DNA of 64,000 nucleotides from Sipunculus nudus (Eukaryota; Annelida; Sipuncula; Golfingiida; Sipunculidae): the NCBI GenBank assembly GCA_026874595.1, contig CM049314.1, positions 69,206,300-69,270,299 of the forward strand, given 5' to 3'. Below the pieces are notes generated by a model, which saw only the letters and a program-made list of their open reading frames with translations, was not told the DNA's origin and did not search any database. Numbering within the stretch: the first letter of the stretch is position 1; the number at the start of each line of letters is the position of its first letter. Position numbers and translations under genes: made by a program. Positions 11,210 to 23,907 of this stretch are shown here, in pieces.

Positions 11210-13840
11210 GTATTATTATTTTTATTATTATTATTATTATAATAATTATTATTATTATTACTGATAGTGTTTATATAGCGCTAAATCCAGAATAAAATCC
11301 TGTGCTAAAGCGCTTTCCAGTACAAAACATAAAAGCCACATTAAGGCTTACAATACCATAATAAGTAAGACTGGTAAAAATGACTAGATGTAAGAGTTAA
11401 CATATAGCATGTTTGAAATAATTGCGTTTTAAGACGGGATGTAAAATCAACTAAAGAATCGGCATGTTTAACGTTGTCTAGTAAACAGTTCCACAGACCC
11501 GGAGCAGCAATCCTTAAACATTTCTTTCCGAATGTAACAGTACAAGCCGCCTGTGATGTCAACAAGCCCTTTTTTGCAGAACGAAGGGACCTTGCTGGAA
11601 AATCGTGTAAATATGATGGAGCTAGACCGTTCATTGCTTTGTAGGTATAAAGAAGAATCTCAAACTGAATCCGACATTCCACTAGCAGCCAGTGCAGTTG
11701 TTTCAGTACCAGGGTAATATGGGCGGATTTCGACGTTCAAGTTATAATCCTAGCAGCAGTATTTTGAATACACTGTAATCTGCTGATGAGAGTACCTGGC
11801 ACTCCATATAGTAACGCATTCCCATAGTCCAAGCTGAAAGTAACAAGTTCATTTATAAGTGTCTTGCAAGCATCATCTGTTACATAACGACGGGTTTTTT
11901 TCCAATGTTGCGTAAGTGGAAGTAACGTGATTTTGAAATTGCAAAAATTTTATGTCTCCATAGAAAAGTTGCTGTCCCAATAGACCCAGTGGTTTCGGAG
12001 AGTGGTAGATGGCGTAACATCAAAGCCATCTAAATTGAGGCTGATATTGGGTACATGTTTCGTGCCCTTTTTCGACGTAAAAGCGATTTCCGTTTTACTA
12101 ACGTTTAATTTGAGTTTTTTACACGTCATCCATCTTCTAATATCACTAATGCAAGATTCAAGAGATCCAAGCAAATCTGACCACTTTTCTCCAGTAAATC
12201 TGGGTATCATCGGCATAAGAATGATATTGCATTTTGTGGTAACGTATTATTTCACCTGATGGCTTTGTATAAATACTGTAAAGTTTAGGACCAAGCACAG
12301 AGGCTTGTAGTACACCAAATCGCAAAGCCTTTGGGTTAGATGTCACTCTATCAATCACAACGGTTTGGGATCTGCCTTCCAGATATGAAGATAGCCATGC
12401 TAAGGCCGAACCTGATATCCCAAAAGTTGTTCCAAGACGGGAAAACAATACCGAATGGTCAATTGTGTCGAAAGCAGCAGAAATGTCCAGCATAACGAGC
12501 ACATCTAAGGACCCCTTATCCAATGCGTCAGTTATATCATTCTGAACCTTAATTAGAGCCGTCTCCGATGAATAGAAAGTACGGTAGGCTGACAGGACAT
12601 AATTCTCCCTAACTGTTTTGACATGAACGGTATATTTGAAACCAGCCTGTAATTAGAACATTTCTCAACGTCTAGTCCCTCTTTTTTTCAGCAGGGAGTA
12701 TTATGTGCTAGTTTTAACGAGGATGTTTATTATTGCGGTTGCTAAAGTTTAGATCTGTCGAGCACATTCCTTTAGAAGCCACGTTGGTATGAGATCTAGT
12801 CTGCACGATTTGGATGGGGAGTTCTTAATTAATTTAAAATATCAGTTGTTGATGCTGGTAAAAAATGCGATAACTCTGAATTCACTGGTGATCTTTCAAG
12901 GGGATCAATCCCAACGTTACAGTTCTGGTCACCAGAAGCTTCTAAATTCGCTCGAATTGTGGAAATCCTAGAAGTGTATAAATCACTAAATCTATTCGGA
13001 AGGTCCCTTGATGACACTTGGGTTGGTAATTTAACCTTGAAGCATTGACCCATGAGATTTTTAGTCAGCTGAAATAACAACTTTGGGTCATTCTGGGCTT
13101 CCTCTATTATACTACTAAAGTGCTCCTTTTTTGCATGGTTAAGTAGTCTATTGTAATCATTACAGTGCCTTTTATGGATATCCTCATGCACATTTAGCTT
13201 GGTCTGCCTCCTGTGCCTCTCACTCTTGCGACATAGTCGTTTAGCCTCAAGCAGAGTGGGCTTGTATTATGGCGATTTTTGCCTGATGGTCATAGTTTTT
13301 GTGCGCAAGGGAGCATGAACATCCAAAGTATCTGTGAGGACCTGAATATATACATATCAACAAGTTGTCTTGGTGTCTTGTCTAATAGACATTTTCATAT
13401 ATATTGTTTCTTTAAGGGTTTGGGTTTGTATAAGTTAGCCCGAAACAGCATAGTGATCACATGTCGCTGTGCCGCGCGAGTCACCAATACCAGAATCAGC
13501 TACAACAGGCTCACTTTGCACAATATCACTGTGCTCTCTGGAGATCACCACGTCAAGGCTGTGCCCCTTAATACGTGTTGGCAGTGACACGTCCTGTTTT
13601 AATCCATGGATATCCAACAAGGCCAAGAACTGGGCTGCATCTCTATTCTTGGGCAGTCCACATGAAAGTTGAGATCTCCCACTATGATGTAATTTTGCGA
13701 TTCAAGGAGACGCTCTAAGTACAGTCGCCAAAGAAAAGTTTGTTCAGATTTCCATTTGATTTAGAAACTATATCAGTTAAGTTTTCTAGGTTTGACGGAA
13801 TGTGATCAGTGGTAGTCCGAAATTCACATCTAGAAGGGGG
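11210..13840 (-). mobile_element. CR1/L2-like non-LTR retrotransposon (LINE 1), decayed, 5'-truncated
   Basis: Read on the minus strand, the order is endonuclease end, linker, reverse transcriptase, C-terminal domain, 3' repeat tail. The endonuclease motif IIVGDLNFHVD lies at about 13690-13730, and 13435-13626 has LPTRIKGHSLDVVISREHSD. A linker is open at 12829-13191. RT segments at 12158-12523 carry DISAAFDTIDHSVL and SYADDTQIY (YADD codons at 12206-12217). RT thumb sequence lies at 11950-12216. The C-terminal segment at 11341-11682 has YKAMNGLAPSYL and GLWNCLLDNVKHADSL. A tail of (ATT)-type triplets at 11210-11262 marks the 3' end, as in CR1/L2-type elements. Frameshifts and stops make it inactive. 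The 5' end stops near a G run at about 13836. The clade is by motif resemblance only. Confidence 0.85.
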
Positions 13841-14408
13841 GGGGGGGGGACTGTTAAGGGTGTGCATCGGCCTGGGCTGGGAGATTTTGAAAGGGTGTTC
13901 CCCTCGTCTGACGTAGGAAATGTTAAACGAATTTCATTAAAAATGTAAACAATTTTAAAGTAATTTGAATGGAAATAACAGGGAATATTCTCGGGACAGA
14001 AAGAAACACTAAGTAAAGCCCGTGGCTCCGTGTGGATCCCATGGATCCGCCGCTATTTATTTCGCATTAACAATTAATTATAGATTGAAACCTAAATGAA
14101 GTGTTTAATTGTGCGTTTACCTGGATATGTTCCACAATGTTGCGGAACGGTTAAATCAAGTCACATCAGTGATTTTGATATTTCATACATTTCTGAAAGA
14201 ATGCTGTTTATTGATATTTTAGTGATATTTATGTTGACGGGAATATAAAACACTTTGTAAATATATGTTTAATTAATTATATATGTGGGATATATTCCCA
14301 TTGGTCTAAAACGTGAGGGCCAAGAGATCTAAGACGAATTTTTTTTCTACCAAACTAAGTTTAACTTCCTTTATCTGACGGTTATTAATTCTGCCCTGCT
14401 AATTTGGT

Positions 14409-14446
<38 letters not shown>

Positions 14447-14460
14447 TATAATATATATAT

Positions 14461-14495
<35 letters not shown>

Positions 14496-16029
14496 CATAT
14501 TTATGTCTGATGCTTATACATTTTCTGCTCTGTTGACAAACCATATAGAAGCTTACGTGACATCACCTCTTCATCTCTGCGAAATACCGAAATAAACTCA
14601 TGATGAATTTGTCACGCAACATCCCTTTATATAACTCATTGGACAAATATACGGGTATTTTTCATAGCTAAGCTTAGGATCGAGAACTGGTCCCAAGTGT
14701 GAGGACGGTAATACTCTGCTCTCATTTACTGAAACACTCATGACCCTGTGCCAACTTTTTTATGGCACTGATTTGCAAACCTTGCTTTAGAAAGCAATAG
14801 CTAAATGGAATGATTTCTAAACGAGTGTAGCCTTGCCATTACATAAAGGGTATAGATAAATTTCAGGAGACGAAATTTTATTTTTATTTTATTTTGCCGC
14901 GTTCAAAGAGGGGTCAATAACACCGCAACGTAAATATATTTATTCCATTAAGTCAAGGCAGGCTGGTTTCTGAAGCACCATCTCTTGATTCCCAATTTCA
15001 AATCTTTCTTTTTATTTTCAACATACATAACATTATTTTACTCCAGACGCTGCTTTACTTGTTGATTTCGGGAGGAGGGGGTACTAAAATACCACGCTTG
15101 CACACGTTTAGTCTGCTCATGTGAAATTTATAATGAACTGCATGAAAAAGAAAGTAAAACAAATCGCGCAACCCCACACATGTCAGAGAAATAAAGCATT
15201 AAAATAAACCATACATTCCATTTATTTCAAATTATGACAAATAGTTTTGCTAGATGTCTCGATCTGGGCAATGGTGAGTAATATATACTACTTATTTAAT
15301 AAAGATCACTATATATCGTGTTCAAAACAAGTCCCAGGGGTTTTGCAAAGATCGAGTGGTGGTGCCAGCTGCGGTCATTCTGATGAACAAGTCAATGATA
15401 AGCCAGGATGTGTCAGTGATAAGTTTGGATGGTAAGATACTAGTGAAAAGAATTCGTTTTAAAGTCAGCATTTATAATGAAACCATCAATCCACCCGCAT
15501 GCAAGGTCGACTTGTCGTAGGAAGATTATTGGCCGCGCAAGGCTCCGTTTTGATTCTGTTCGTTACTTTGTGTTCGCATATCTCTGGAAGATTAAATTCG
15601 TTGCAGGTGCATACATAATCGTTTAAATCGATTATGCAAAAATGCAATCGATTTAATAGATTAATTGGCACATCACTACAAGATACTAATTTTTTTTTTA
15701 CACAAGAGTTAATGCATATGAGAGGTTCTCCTTACGTGCCCCTTATTAATAACATGCTCGGCGTTCCCATGTTACTCGAATGGGTGGTTATATGTTTATC
15801 AAAAAGTTTTTATTTTGATTGCAAATACTTCTCGTGCTGAAATGGAATTTGTAAAATTGTCCATTCATAACTTTTACATAGAACGTATATAATACATACT
15901 GCATACATACATACATTTCGTGTATATTCACATATTCATTCATGAAGTGCATCACACAGAGACACACACACACACATATGTATATTGTGATGCAGGTATA
16001 CTTGTATTGTATATGGCATAAGAATTATT
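13841..16029. other. non-coding DNA between LINE 1 and TRIM copy C
   Basis: An interrupted (TA)n tract lies at 14411-14495, and repeat R2 copy 1 lies at 15060-15440. No coding region is supported. Confidence 0.6.
15060..15440. repeat. array repeat R2, copy 1
   Basis: Related to 19880-20180 and 25165-25525. Shared blocks include CTAAAATACC...GCACACGTTT, GCTAGATGTCTCG, and GGTGGTGCCAGC followed by GGTCATTCTGATGAACAAG. R2 lies upstream of copies C and D, so it is probably the distal part of the duplicated TRIM unit. Confidence 0.6.
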
Positions 16030-16650
16030 CCATAAATTATTTTAATACTCGTATAAATGCAAACCCCAAAAACCGAATCACCCCGAGGTAAAGAAGAGGA
16101 ACACAGAGAGAGTATGGATATTAAAACCAGTCTTCTGTGGTCAGCAGATGACGGATTAAGGCGCCGTCAAACGTAAACTCTGACACTATGGGAAGGCCGT
16201 GGTCTGCTAACCGGATATTCCCTTTAGGCAGCTTTGTTGTACCTCGCGCATACCTGACGACACCCATCGAGCGACATGACGCGTCCCCCGTCCTGTCTGA
16301 GCACGTGAAGCAAATTGTTTGGATGTATACCATATGACACATATACCATACCAAGGAAGTCAAACTGTTGTAACAATCCACCTTGGTAGGAATACTTCAG
16401 TAACTGTTTGTTTTGTTTAACAATCAGGATGCTCTCACTGTCTGTATCCATGCCCCGTGGTTCCTGTACCTGTGGCAGCAGGTATCTGATCTCCGATGTG
16501 GGCTGCTACAGTCTTACCCCTCTGTGAGAGAACGTAGACAGTTCTGTTACTGACGGTTAAAACCCTTACCCCAACAGCATCCATCGTTTTTAATGTCCCC
16601 ACAAATTGGTAAATATTACCAATAATAACAAATTTAAGTATATTGGCAGG
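16030..16650 (-). pseudogene. TRIM-NHL copy C, NHL-domain remnant only
   Basis: Only the C-terminal half of the gene is recognisable. Segments at 16435-16659 (TVYVLSQRGKTVAAH), 16224-16451 (LLKYSYQGGLLQQFD, HVLRQDGGRVMSL) and 16121-16381 (LPKGNIRLADHGLPIVSEF) follow the order of the NHL region of copy D but lie in different frames. Part of the middle of the domain is missing: the sequence jumps from IHPN to LLHVLRQ. No RING, B-box or coiled-coil sequence is found at 16660-17600, where a unit-type upstream flank already begins. The 5' two thirds of the gene were therefore deleted. Confidence 0.8.
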
Positions 16651-19400
16651 GCTCGACAATAACAGTTGCCCGCTTACCCAAGGGGATGAAATATCATGAG
16701 AACAACTTGCCCCGGTGTCTGAAAGTTTCCGGGTAGGTCCACGATAAATCAGGCCTTGTCCGTGAGACAGTCCAAGGGATCATATCACATACAGCATAAT
16801 TAATATAGAAATATAGGTAGAGGAGATGTATTTTATCACGAAAATTATCATGAGGTATATTGGTTATCGACATCAGGGAATATTTAGCATTTAAATGGTG
16901 TCCAATTCCGTTTCAGTGAATTGCAAATTAATATGTGGAAAGTTGCTAATTCTACCCCCCCCCCCCCCCCCCCCAAAAAAAAGAAAATGGCTGTTTTACT
17001 ATCTTTAATAATCTTATCAACGCAATATGAAATTAAAAACAATCGAGGGAGGATGGAAAACAAAACAGACGGGACAAAGGTATGGCCCTACTTATACTTT
17101 AAAGCCTTACATCGTTTTATCTCCTATTTCTTTATTTGTTGAAGATTATAAATTATATAATATTAAAATCATACATATTCATACATGCTTCCATTACTGA
17201 ATGCTTTAAACAATATTTATAATTCATTAAATATTTTGAACATTATCTGATCCTAGCAATTTATTGTGATATTTATCGTGATTCAAGAATATTAGAAGCA
17301 AACAATCAAAAACGAAGCAAACCCTCTCCAAGACCCTTACAATATGTGACGCTCGCTTTATATACAGAAAGGGTGTAAAATACTGGCTGGTGGAAAACTC
17401 TCCTCACAGCCTCTAGAGTTATTGATATTCAAAGAGTCTCATTGATTGAAAAAAAGCATATTTTGAAAATCACAGAAACCAACGTTTATAACGCCAGCTT
17501 GAATGTGAAATCAAATTTATTATTAATATGAACTTACCCAAGTCGTGAATGAGGGCAGATCAGTAAAATAATGTTTATAATTTGGTACCAGCGACTGAAT
17601 GTGCAGAAAACATGAAATCTGTGTAAAATTCGGACGCAGGCTACGATACTCAAGGTCATTTCTGCAAAACGTAGCGCACGTGAATAGTCTTGTTATGAGT
17701 CAATATACTGCTCTCTCAATGATGGACACCGAGGCAGTGCTGATCAATGTAGGTTATGATACGTGATCGGAGTCGTGGAGCCCTCATAAAAAACATGTCG
17801 CTCTAATTTAAAATCTATTTAAAAATGATATAACTTATTCTTTACATATAACAGAAACTGCATAAATTAATAATTTTGTTCCGCTTTCAGTACGCCTGTT
17901 TGTTATATGAAACAGTTTTGCGGCTCGATTAAAGTGTACGGTCTTTAGGTCATGGTTCGTGCCGTGTGTTTAGTGTTCTTATTTTTATTATATTTTTTTT
18001 TTACTCAGCTGAACAAATTTATATTTCTGATGAACATTCCTTACGGTTAAGGCACATTATAATTTTTATATGAAACTGCCATATCCCAACAAATACGATA
18101 ACTATGAACAGGTGGTATGGGAGTACTTGGCACCAAAAACTACAGCAAACCGTGAATAATTTATTAGTATTTATACCGTAAATAAATAAATCTTTAATGA
18201 CATAATGTTGTATAAGAATGAAATATAATAATCGATATTTGTCCTTACGTCTTATGTCTTATGATATCCGGTGCCCATCCATTTGTCTGTGTCTGGCTTA
18301 CTAAGTCTGTCTGTTAGTCTGTCAGCGGGTTATTGTGTCTTTATAAGTTTTTTTTTCCGTTCATATACCTGAGGCTTATCATTTGTTTCGTGTTTACTGC
18401 TTATCATAATCCGTCTGCATGTGTACGTGTTTGTGTGGCATTTTATATGTCTGTCCGTTTGTGTGGCTTATTACGTGTAAATTCGTGAGGCTACGTTGTG
18501 GCTTATTATATATCTGTCCGCTGGTCTGTGCTGCATATCATACGTCAGTTTGTTCGTGTGTCTTGCATATTTATTATTCGTCTATGTGGGAGGCTTGTAT
18601 GCCCTTTAGCGGCTTTTCTCGGGAATACCAAACTTGTCATGTTTAATTGTGTCACTATTTATGCGAACTCCAAATTCAACCAAGAATATGTATAGCACCA
18701 AACCGATGTCCGTGTATTATTGCTTTGCAGCTTTTCTCTGCAACTGCCTGATCCATTTCACAAGATATTAGCGCATGTGTTTACATTTTTTTAAAATATG
18801 TAATAGTATATGAAAGAATAAAATGAAAACGAATAGTACTACAAGCAAGCAGCTCAAATCATCCCAGGAACTTCATATTTAACTTGCAATATTATAATAC
18901 ATAAAATCGCTGCAGGAAAAAAGAGTTCTTTTTGCACGGCGTGTGTCAGTTACTCAAGGTTTCAGTGAATGAAAAGATGTCTTATGACATAGATTTGTAA
19001 GATATCGTTTCGGATTAAAAGAAACATTTTATTTCTTGAAGACCGAGACATTGCTTGTAATTGATGACTTAATACGAAAATGCAAGTGTGTTAGTTCATA
19101 AAAACACCGATAGAAACAGTGACGCGGAGCCATAGTAACTTTTACCTTAGACTTGGGGCTCTTAATAATGTTATACAGTTCTATAATTTGGCACTTTTTT
19201 TGCGAAAATATTAGCCGTGCAATTTTATTTAATATTACATGGACGTGTGATCCAAGGCACCTTAGTACAGTCAAAGTGTTTACGGCCTCTGTGACCACAG
19301 ATTATTAGAGATGAATTAATCTAATGTTACTTGTGCTAGCGTGAATAAAACAGTCAGCGTTCCCAAAGTGTTGCTGATCTAAGTTAGATGAGGTACGCAC
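16651..19400. repeat. upstream flank of TRIM unit C
   Basis: A 20-nt C run at 16955-16974 followed by A-rich DNA and AAAATGGC corresponds to the C run at 2831-2846 in unit A. The block at 17630-17700 has TCAAGGTCATTTCTGCAAAA then GCACGTGA. The block at 19235-19400 matches 8220-8420. No gene is seen in between, and the short plus-strand frames at 18419-18695 look accidental. Confidence 0.55.
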
Positions 19401-19604
19401 CGCTGTTATGAATAAAGTCCGGGACATTTTAACAGCCTCGACACCATTCCACGCTGTGATAAGACCAATGTTTAAAGACACGCCAAAAAACCCATCTGTT
19501 ATTAAACAGATGTATCTAATGTCTGTCTGTCTATTTGTCTCCGTCTCTCTCTTTATTTTTCTCTCTCTCATTCTCTCTCTCGAGATATATGGAGATGAAC
19601 ACAT

Positions 19605-19609
19605 ACATT

Positions 19610-19658
<49 letters not shown>

Positions 19659-19665
19659 CTGAAAG
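19605..19665. repeat. (TA)n microsatellite
   Basis: A near-perfect TA tract preceded by (TC)-rich DNA. The open frames crossing it are not genes. Confidence 0.9.
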
Positions 19666-19879
19666 GGTTTGGTTGCCATTTCAGGATCAAAGAGCTGGAT
19701 AACCCATTTCATTTTTTGCTTTAATGAGAAGCCAAACAATCGCAAAGAAAATATATGTATTCCGCTTGGCCAAGGAAGATTGATTTTTCAGGCAGCAACC
19801 GTTAATCCCCCTCACAAATATTTATTTTTATGTTCAACATGGTTTGGGGAATTGGTTTACTGTAGGAGCTCCTAAACTT

Positions 19880-20180
19880 GCCGCTTGCAGAAGACGGGTG
19901 TTCCTAAAATACCCCACATGCACACGTTTCCTTTGACCATAAGAAATATATATTGAAACGTATGAAAAAAAATCCTTCCTCACTGATGTCGGAGAAAAAA
20001 AACGCATTAAAACATCATATTTTCCACTTTTTTTCAAATTAATATAAATTGTCGTGCTAGATATCTCGTTCTAGGCAACGTTCGGTAATTAAATCTTAAC
20101 CAAGATTGAATGGTGGCGCCACCTAGGTCGATTCTAATAAACATGCCATTGTTAGGAAATGACTAACAATTACCTGTGCT
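19880..20180. repeat. array repeat R2, copy 2
   Basis: Closest to the copy at 25165-25525. Shared blocks include TATATTGAAACGTATGAAAA, CTTCCTCACTGATGTC, AATTGTCGTGCTAGAT and AATGGTGGCGCCAC. Confidence 0.7.
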
Positions 20181-20254
20181 ACGCACGATCTGGGGCGAGC
20201 AGTTAATTTTGTTGTCTTGGTTGTCAATGTTACTCGTGTTTTAACACCAATGGT

Positions 20255-21665
20255 GAAGTTCCGTTGAAAAAGGAATGGCGTGTCTTTCCTGTGGTACAAT
20301 AAAAGTGGATGGAATGTCTTCGGACAAACCCTGAGCATATGTATGTCTGAATCACGGCAATCCGTACGGTGGTATCAAAGGAGATACGGAAATCACACAA
20401 ATAGCGTTACGCTATTAATTTATAGATCCATTATACTTTGGTGTTATGCATTAAAATCTTATATGGCCAGAGAATTTTTCAGAAAAGTTGATATGAGAAA
20501 TGAATTTTTTTAAATGAAAATACATTATGTTGAACATCGCTATTTCAAGCTGCTTTACGAGCCCTTCGATGCGCCAGTACAGGAACCTGTTATCTTGCAT
20601 GGTGGTACAGTAGCGCTGAGACGTGTACTCGGAAAATGCATTTAAATTATGACGCACAAAAACTCAGCACTCACATGGTCAGGCAATCCCGCTGCGCAAA
20701 TGCTCGCGGTAGCACTATAGTATGTGGTACATTTAATGGCTGTATATCTTGTTTAATATCACGCACTCCCAAGGAGAATTCCTATTTGAAAGCTGGGCCA
20801 ATGTTTTCTAGTGCACAGTCACTACATTCACTTTCGTTCGGGTAAACATAATTATTTTGAGATCTCCCTTTACAATGAAAAATCACCAATGGGGATTATT
20901 TCGGGCCAGTGACCGCGAAATGCACGAAAGTCCCACATAGGGCCTCCGGAGAAAGCTTGTTCCCAGCAACACACACTCTACGCCTATTGTGCTACCCGGA
21001 CGTACAAAGAAAACGGGCACCAATGGGGGGGGGGGACAATTATTTAAATGTATTAATTATGCACGTAACCTCTTAACTAAGAATCCCCCCCCCCCCCACC
21101 GAGAATCATTCTCTTTTTTCTCTCTCTTTATCATGACAACCCCCCTGCTCCACCATGAGATCATCTTCATTCAATCATGAACAAACTTTAAACTAGTTGA
21201 TAACGTTTATTTTTAAATCGATACTAAAATAATTATGCAAGAGAAATTCTGTTCCTAGTAAGTTTGTCTATATGGGTATTATGTATCTTACATTACACGT
21301 ACTTTGTTTCACGTAGCATTTATCTCTAAGTATAACACTTTTCCTATTCTATGTACTAATTTGCAATGTCACTAGTGTTTTGCTTGTATTGTACTGTCAT
21401 ATTATTTGTTGTAATTCGATTTGTGATTGTATTGTACTGTTATAGTATAGTTTCCTCTTTGTAAGACGGTTTATGGAATAAACAAAAACAAATTATGCAC
21501 TTAATACGCAAATATTGCAAATAAAACTGGGAGGAATGTCTTTGGACAAACCCGGCGCATATATATGTCGAAAATCACGACAATGCGTAAGGTTGTATCA
21601 GCGGAGATACGGAAAATCACACAAGTCGCGTTAAGCTATTAATATATAGATATATGGTAAAATAC
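20255..21665. repeat. local repeat pair R3 (20255-20435 and 21515-21660)
   Basis: Both ends of this interval carry GGAATGTCTT(C/T)GGACAAACCC, then an AATCACG(G/A)CAAT block, a GGAGATACGGAAA block and CACACAA(A/G)T. The pair lies in direct orientation about 1.25 kb apart. Between them are poly-G and poly-C runs near 21024 and 21085 but no gene. Confidence 0.55.
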
Positions 21666-22114
21666 AACGAGTTCAGACGATGTCTTCTAATGGGAATACT
21701 GATGTACTTTTAGATTCGAAGAATTAATATCAGTTGAATTTGAGCATAATCTCAAAAGTGAGCAATTAATACAGTCCAGCACATTCAAAGTTGTCATTAT
21801 ATACTTGTCATTAGTCGCAGGTTGTCCAGGATTCCTCCGTCAGGTATTGTTTACATTCATGAGAGTTTAAATAGACAAGCTTAAATAGACAAATCATATA
21901 GCTGCTGTGAATACCATGACATGTTTCGTTGGAGCAGCACAATTAAACCGACTTTATATACATTTATCAAAATGTTACTATTATATGCATGGTCTAATAT
22001 CATTAAGCATAATTAAATACAACATAAAGTATTTGTTTCTAATGCTGTGGCTACATATGAATAGGTGATGCATATATATTTATATTACATTAAGCTCTAC
22101 AATTTTTCCATCAA
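21666..22114. other. non-coding spacer
   Basis: AT-rich sequence downstream (3') of TRIM copy D. No feature is recognised. Confidence 0.5.
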
Positions 22115-23907
22115 TTATTCCGAATACTCATATAAATGCAAACCACCCTTACAACCTACCCAGAGGTAGGGAAAAGAAACACAGAGAGAGGTCGGTCCTG
22201 ACAACCCGTCTTCAATGGTCAGCAAGTGAATGATAAAGACGCCGTCAAACGTAAACTCTGACACTCTGTGAAGGCCGTAGTATGCTACAAGAATGTTCCC
22301 GTTAGGCAGCATTGTTGTACAACTCGGAGAATTAAAATAATGTTCATCATCCCAATCACACCATCCGAGAGAAATGACACGCCCCCCGTCTTGTCTGAGC
22401 ACGTGCACAAGTTCTCTGTATCAGTTAAGACCAGGTACACCGGACCGGCGTCTGGATGTACAGCGCATGATACATCGGTTAAACCTGGTGTATCGAACTG
22501 TTGTAACAACTCACCATGGAAGGAGTACCTAAGTAACTTTTCGTTGTACTCAACAATCAGGAGACTCTCACCGTCTGTATCCATGTCACAAGAAACCTCT
22601 ATCTGTGGCCGCAGGTGGCTGATGTGTACCTGTCCTCCAGTATGGGCAGCTACAGTCTCGCCGCTGTCTGAGATAATGTAGACAGTGTTGTCATTGAAAG
22701 CTATACCGCTTATCTCAAAATCATCCATCGTTTTATATGTCTCTTCAACCTCCCCCTTCATGTTAATCCGCGTGGCCTGGGTCTTCCCGTCGTCACATAC
22801 AATCACAGTAGAGTCCGGTCCCTGTATTATCATTAGAATTTCCTGAATATCTTCACCGCCTATAGATGTCAGTGTTTGTCGTTTCTTCGGTTTTGCTTTC
22901 AGGTCTACTTGACTCCTCAACATGATCTCACCAATAGTGCATTTAAATTCAAACTCCCCTCTTTCGCTGTCTTCTGTAGTCGTACAGATGTCGTCCCCCA
23001 GCTCTGGGCAGGCTAAAGGTGTACATTTCTGATGTTTTCATTGACAGGTTACTAATGACATTCATCTTGTTGTCACGTGACAGGTTGTCTATTTCATTGA
23101 CGACATTAACCGCTTCTGAACAAGCCTGGTTTTGTTTTTCTAATGCAGAAGCCACCGTCTTGTGATATTGCTCTTCGCGTTTATTTAATTTTTCTTCCAA
23201 AGATCTCTGCAGCTGTGTTCGATAGAGTTCTAGTTTTTTCCCTGTTTCCTTCCTTCTGTTATTAAGTTTATCCAGTGCTGTGCTTTTGGTCACCGTGATC
23301 AGATTTTCCAGTTCATGTATTTTACTCTGAAGAATATTCTTTCCTGCTGATAAAACACCAGCGGCCTTTGCAGTTACATCATTGACGTCACAGATGTTGT
23401 GACCTTCGTGCAGCTCTGATTCGATGCAGTCCAGACACAGTCCTGACTGACAGGTTAAACACGCGTGTGTATAATCACTGACGTGGACTTTACACAGGTT
23501 CCTTATGATCAGATGATCGAAGAATGGATGCTTCTCCACATGCTTCTTCGCACATTCCTCACACATTTCACGGTCGCACGTGCTGCAACGCACATGCGGC
23601 CTAGAGGCCTTTCCCTTAACTTTACAAGCCCTACAGTGATACAGCTCTTCACAGGCACCAAGTACTTTCATTGCATTGTCACTTTATCATCCGAAGGAAG
23701 TCCGGCTATTCCTTGTGGGGAGAGTGATGTAGTTTCCCAACAAACAGGACACTGGACCCTGTCTGTATATTGTAAAATTGACTCTGATTTCAAGCATTGG
23801 TAACAAAAACTGTGTTTACAGTTCAGCCGACGTGGGTCACGTCCCGCCCGGCCCTGCACACAAATCAAACAGTCAGTCAGTAGGTTTTCGCTTTTCATGG
23901 ATGCCAT
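22115..23907 (-). pseudogene. TRIM-NHL copy D, nearly complete, three frame-breaking lesions
   Basis: The first segment (23668-23907) gives MASMKSENLLTDCLICVQGR, then a RING with HSFCYQC and CPVC. Next (22949-23671) come B-box 1 (CRACKVKGKASRPHVRC), B-box 2 (CKVHVSDYTHACLTC) and a long coiled coil with YRTQLQRSLEEKLNKREEQY. The NHL part is 22285-22991 and 22115-22408, with HVLRQDGGRV, LPNGNILVAYYGLHR and the end LHLYEYSE. Compared with copy A there are three lesions: a 1-nt deletion after GLPSDDKV (about 23680), a deletion of about 35 nt at the end of the coiled coil (about 23020), and a 1-nt deletion near 22410. TRIM-NHL proteins are usually cytoplasmic ubiquitin ligases or RNA regulators. 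This copy is best preserved over RING to coiled coil. Assembly error could explain the 1-nt losses but not the 35-nt one. Confidence 0.88.

Noticed and set aside
22268-22681. 137-residue plus-strand frame
   Set aside because: Antisense shadow of the NHL region of copy D; its content follows the repeats in reverse.
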